From positions 1-7,130 of the forward strand of contig JASLAP010000061.1 in NCBI GenBank assembly GCA_030147065.1: a stretch of DNA of 7,130 bases, in the 5' to 3' direction. A program made the translations under genes and the position numbers. Below are positions 5,331-7,130 of the stretch, piece after piece. Below the pieces are notes generated by a model. That model was not told the DNA's origin, did not search any database, and saw only the letters and a program-made list of their open reading frames with translations. This DNA is from Pseudonocardia sp. (lineage in GTDB: Bacteria > Actinomycetota > Actinomycetes > Mycobacteriales > Pseudonocardiaceae). Positions within the stretch are counted from its first letter, which is position 1, and each line of letters starts with the position of its first letter.

Positions 5331-5393
5331 TCCTTCCGAGATGCACACCAGCGTCCCGACGAGGGCGCTCAGGTAGATCTCGGAAGGATCAGC
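5326..5393. terminator. Bidirectional hairpin between convergent genes, with nested stem
   Basis: GCTGATCCTTCCGAGAT (5326-5342) and its exact reverse complement (5377-5393) form a perfect 17-bp stem. The 34-nt loop holds a second stem, AGCG-T-CCC (5350-5357) with GGGCGCT (5363-5369), which has one bulged T and a 5-nt loop. The acetyltransferase stop codon (5328-5330) lies inside the left arm, and the right arm ends 6 nt before the zinc-peptidase stop. Placement between convergent genes strongly suggests a shared terminator. The lack of a U-tract and the second stem in the loop are unusual for a simple one. Confidence 0.75.
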
Positions 5394-5399
5394 GGCCCG

Positions 5400-6347
5400 T
5401 CAGCCGAGGTCGACGCCGCGGGCGAAGGTGTCGCACTGCGCCGGGTCGCCGGTCCGGTAGCCGGTGGTGTACCAGCGCTCCCGCTGCTCGGAGCTGCCGT
5501 GGCTGAACTGGCTCTCGTCCACCCGGCCGCCGCCGAGCTGGCTCTGGATGAAGTCGTCGCCGATCCGGGAGGCGGTGTCCAGCGCGGCCGCCACGTCCTC
5601 CTGGGTGATGCCCTCGATCAGCGGCTGGCCGGACGCGTTGGGCACCGACTCGGCGTGGTTGGCCCAGACCCCGGCGTAGCAGTCGGCCTGCAGTTCCAGG
5701 CGCACCGACCCGGACGTCGGCCCGGTCTCGCCGGGCTGCACGCGCGAGGAGGTGCCGAGCAGGTTCTGCACGTGGTGGCCGTACTCGTGGGCGATCACGT
5801 AGGCGCGCGCGAACGGCCCGCCCTGCGCCCCGAAGCGGGTCTCCAGCTCCTCGAAGAAGGTCAGGTCGATGTAGACCTCGGCGTCGGCCGGGCAGTAGAA
5901 CGGTCCGCTCGCCGACGTGGCGCCGCCGCAGCCGCCGGTGTTGACGCTGCCGCTGAAGAAGTTGATGCGCGGCGGCTGGTAGGTCTGCCCGGAACCGGCG
6001 AAGGCGTCGGTCCAGTAGCCGTCCAGCGAGTTGACCACCGCCACGACCTCGCAGTCGAGCTGGGTGTTGGCCTGCTCGCCGGTGCGGCAGGCCGCGGCCG
6101 CCGCCGACGTGTCGGTCTGCTGGCCGCTCTCCAGCCCGGTCAGCCCGCCGGGCAGGCCCGACGGCACGCTGAACCCGCCGCCACCACCACCCCCGCCGAG
6201 CTGGGCGAGCAGGAAGTACAGGATCAGCCCGACGACGCCGAGCCCGCCGCCGCCCATTGCGACCCGCCCGCCCATGCCGCCCCCGCCGCCACCCCGCAGA
6301 TCGTCGACGTTCGACGTGTCCAGGTTCGCGCCCTCGTTGAACCGCAT
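5400..6347 (-). CDS. Membrane-anchored neutral zinc metallopeptidase (YpfJ/KPN_02809 family)
   Basis: A 315-residue predicted zinc metallopeptidase of the Zn_peptidase family (PF04228). The N-terminus MRFNEGANLDTSNVDDLRG is the family opening. Glycine runs (19-27 and 51-58) flank a single membrane segment (about 35-50), so the catalytic part should lie outside the cell. The family block SLDGYWTDAF (107-116) is followed by INFFSG and the acid-rich AEVYIDLTFFEEL (156-168). The zinc site is HEYGH (187-191), with both histidines and the catalytic glutamate intact. E218 in ELQADCYAGVW is the probable third ligand. Six cysteines in the extracytoplasmic part (87, 99, 140, 152, 223, 305) could form disulfides. 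ATG 6347 has AGGGAGG 6 nt upstream and begins the conserved N-terminus, so I prefer it to an in-frame start at 6419. The physiological substrate is unknown. It is divergent from the secreted EEP protein and convergent with the acetyltransferase. Confidence 0.92.
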   Translation of the reverse strand: MRFNEGANLDTSNVDDLRGGGGGGMGGRVAMGGGGLGVVGLILYFLLAQLGGGGGGGGFSVPSGLPGGLTGLESGQQTDTSAAAAACRTGEQANTQLDCEVVAVVNSLDGYWTDAFAGSGQTYQPPRINFFSGSVNTGGCGGATSASGPFYCPADAEVYIDLTFFEELETRFGAQGGPFARAYVIAHEYGHHVQNLLGTSSRVQPGETGPTSGSVRLELQADCYAGVWANHAESVPNASGQPLIEGITQEDVAAALDTASRIGDDFIQSQLGGGRVDESQFSHGSSEQRERWYTTGYRTGDPAQCDTFARGVDLG

Positions 6348-6474
6348 GCGCCGCCTCCCTCGTTCGGCGAGATCCCACCACAACCGCTGCCGGTCGGCCG
6401 GGCGGACACGGTGGGTCACGCGCGGTCGGTCGCGCTGTCACCGCGCGTTCACCGTCGCCTGGGAGGATGGCGCC
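6348..6474. promoter_or_regulatory. Divergent intergenic region of peptidase and EEP genes
   Basis: This 127-bp gap should hold promoters in both directions. I see no clear -10/-35 pair on either strand. An 8-bp inverted repeat, ACGCGCGG (6418-6425) with CCGCGCGT (6441-6448), lies around TCGGTCGCGCTGTCA. The visible ribosome-binding sites are AGGGAGG (minus strand, 6360-6354) and GGGAGG (plus strand, 6461-6466). Confidence 0.4.
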
Positions 6475-7130
6475 ATGTCGCGTCGACGCCTCACCGTCAC
6501 CGCAACCCTCCTGCTGACCCTGGCCGCCCCGGTCCCGGCCGCCGCCTCGACCGAGCCGACCACAGTGCGGGTGGCCACGTTCAACGCCTCGTTGAACCGG
6601 GCCGCGGAGGGCGAGCTGGTCGCCGACCTGTCGACGCCCGACGACCCGCAGGCCCGCAAGGTGGCCGAGGTGATCCAGCTGACCCGGCCGGACGTGCTGC
6701 TGGTCAACGAGTTCGACTACGACCCGCCCGCGGTCGACCTGTTCCGGGACAACTACCTGGAGGTCGGCCAGAACGGCGCCGAGCCGATCGAGTACCCGTA
6801 CGCGTTCGTCGCGCCGTCCAACACCGGTGTCCCCAGCGGGTTCGACCTGGACGACAACGGAACGGTGGGCGGCGGCAACGACGCCCTGGGCTACGGCACC
6901 TTCCCCGGCCAGTACGGGATGCTGGTGCTGTCGCGGTTCCCGCTCGGCGAGGCCCGCACGTTCCAGGACTTCCGGTGGCGGGACCTGCCCGGAGCCCGGC
7001 TGCCGGCGGACTTCTACACGCCCGAGGAACTGGCCGTGCTGCCGTTGTCGTCCAAGTCGCACTGGGACGTCCCGGTCGACGTCGGCGGCACCACCGTGCA
7101 CGTCCTGGCCAGCCACCCCACCCCGCCCAC
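6475..7130 (+). CDS. Secreted endonuclease/exonuclease/phosphatase family protein, N-terminal part
   Basis: The gene runs off the right edge after 218 full codons. ATG 6475 has GGGAGG 8 nt upstream. MSRRR, a hydrophobic stretch (about 6-20) and an Ala-rich end near AAAS (23-25) form a clear signal peptide, so the product is exported. The EEP fold is shown by VATFNAS (33-39, metal-site Asn37), PDVLLVNEFD (72-81, catalytic Glu79), QYGMLVLSRFPL (147-158), and SHWDVPV (195-201) leading into HVLASHPTPP (209-218). The catalytic His and Asp residues of the C-terminal half lie beyond the window. Within the domain, FDLDDNGTVGG (123-133) resembles an EF-hand-like calcium loop (Asp124, Asp126, Asn128, Thr130) and appears typical of this exported subgroup. 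It is expected to be a metal-dependent phosphoesterase, and substrates may be nucleic acid, lipid or small phosphoesters. It is divergent from the metallopeptidase. Confidence 0.88.
   Translation, partial: MSRRRLTVTATLLLTLAAPVPAAASTEPTTVRVATFNASLNRAAEGELVADLSTPDDPQARKVAEVIQLTRPDVLLVNEFDYDPPAVDLFRDNYLEVGQNGAEPIEYPYAFVAPSNTGVPSGFDLDDNGTVGGGNDALGYGTFPGQYGMLVLSRFPLGEARTFQDFRWRDLPGARLPADFYTPEELAVLPLSSKSHWDVPVDVGGTTVHVLASHPTPP

Noticed and set aside
3172..5346. A 724-codon minus-strand open frame through the flotillin, the repeat region and the acetyltransferase
   Set aside because: The two palindrome copies give similar peptide blocks in this frame, which could look like a coding repeat. The remainder is antisense shadow of two solid genes, and I see no start with a ribosome-binding site.
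5389..7116. Minus-strand 575-codon frame opposite the EEP gene
   Set aside because: The plus strand carries a signal peptide, a well-placed ribosome-binding site and EEP motifs. The minus frame is an Arg/Gly/Val-rich shadow that also overlaps the zinc peptidase in another frame.

Overview
The window is very GC-rich, with codons ending mostly in G or C, and carries six protein genes. It looks like chromosomal DNA of a high-GC actinobacterium. The strongest marker is a bacterial proteasome activator (Bpa/PafE) ending in the Gly-Gln-Tyr-Leu tail that docks on the 20S proteasome. That protein is known only from actinobacteria with a proteasome. The style resembles Pseudonocardiales or related orders, but this placement is inference.

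Layout: (1) 1-138 is a gene-free edge with two hairpins, probably the end of the bpa transcript. (2) 139-1773, minus strand: a PIG3-type quinone oxidoreductase followed by bpa, likely co-transcribed. A similar neighbourhood exists in Mycobacterium tuberculosis (Rv3777 to Rv3780). (3) 1774-2015 is a divergent control region. It has a 19-bp palindrome over a candidate -10 box next to the oxidoreductase start, and a second candidate promoter facing right. (4) 2016-4084, plus strand: a small NfeD-like membrane protein and a flotillin, the classic pair of a bacterial membrane-microdomain module. (5) 4085-4607 is a 523-bp region without a gene, made largely of two diverged copies of a long imperfect palindrome, each followed by a GAGAGCG-containing module. 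(6) 4608-5330, plus: a GNAT N-acetyltransferase. (7) 5326-5393: a perfect 17-bp inverted repeat with a nested hairpin between convergent genes; the acetyltransferase stop codon lies inside the stem. (8) 5400-6347, minus: a membrane-anchored neutral zinc metallopeptidase (YpfJ/KPN_02809 family). (9) 6475 to the right edge, plus: the N-terminal part of a secreted endonuclease/exonuclease/phosphatase-fold protein, divergent from the peptidase over a 127-bp gap.

Two functional links are supported. NfeD and flotillin are known partners. Bpa feeds unfolded proteins to the proteasome independently of Pup tagging. The remaining genes look like ordinary neighbours. I see no defence system, phage, transposase, CRISPR array or RNA gene. 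The most unusual material is non-coding: the duplicated palindromes at 4095-4530, the convergent hairpin at 5326-5393, and the palindrome over the oxidoreductase start region.
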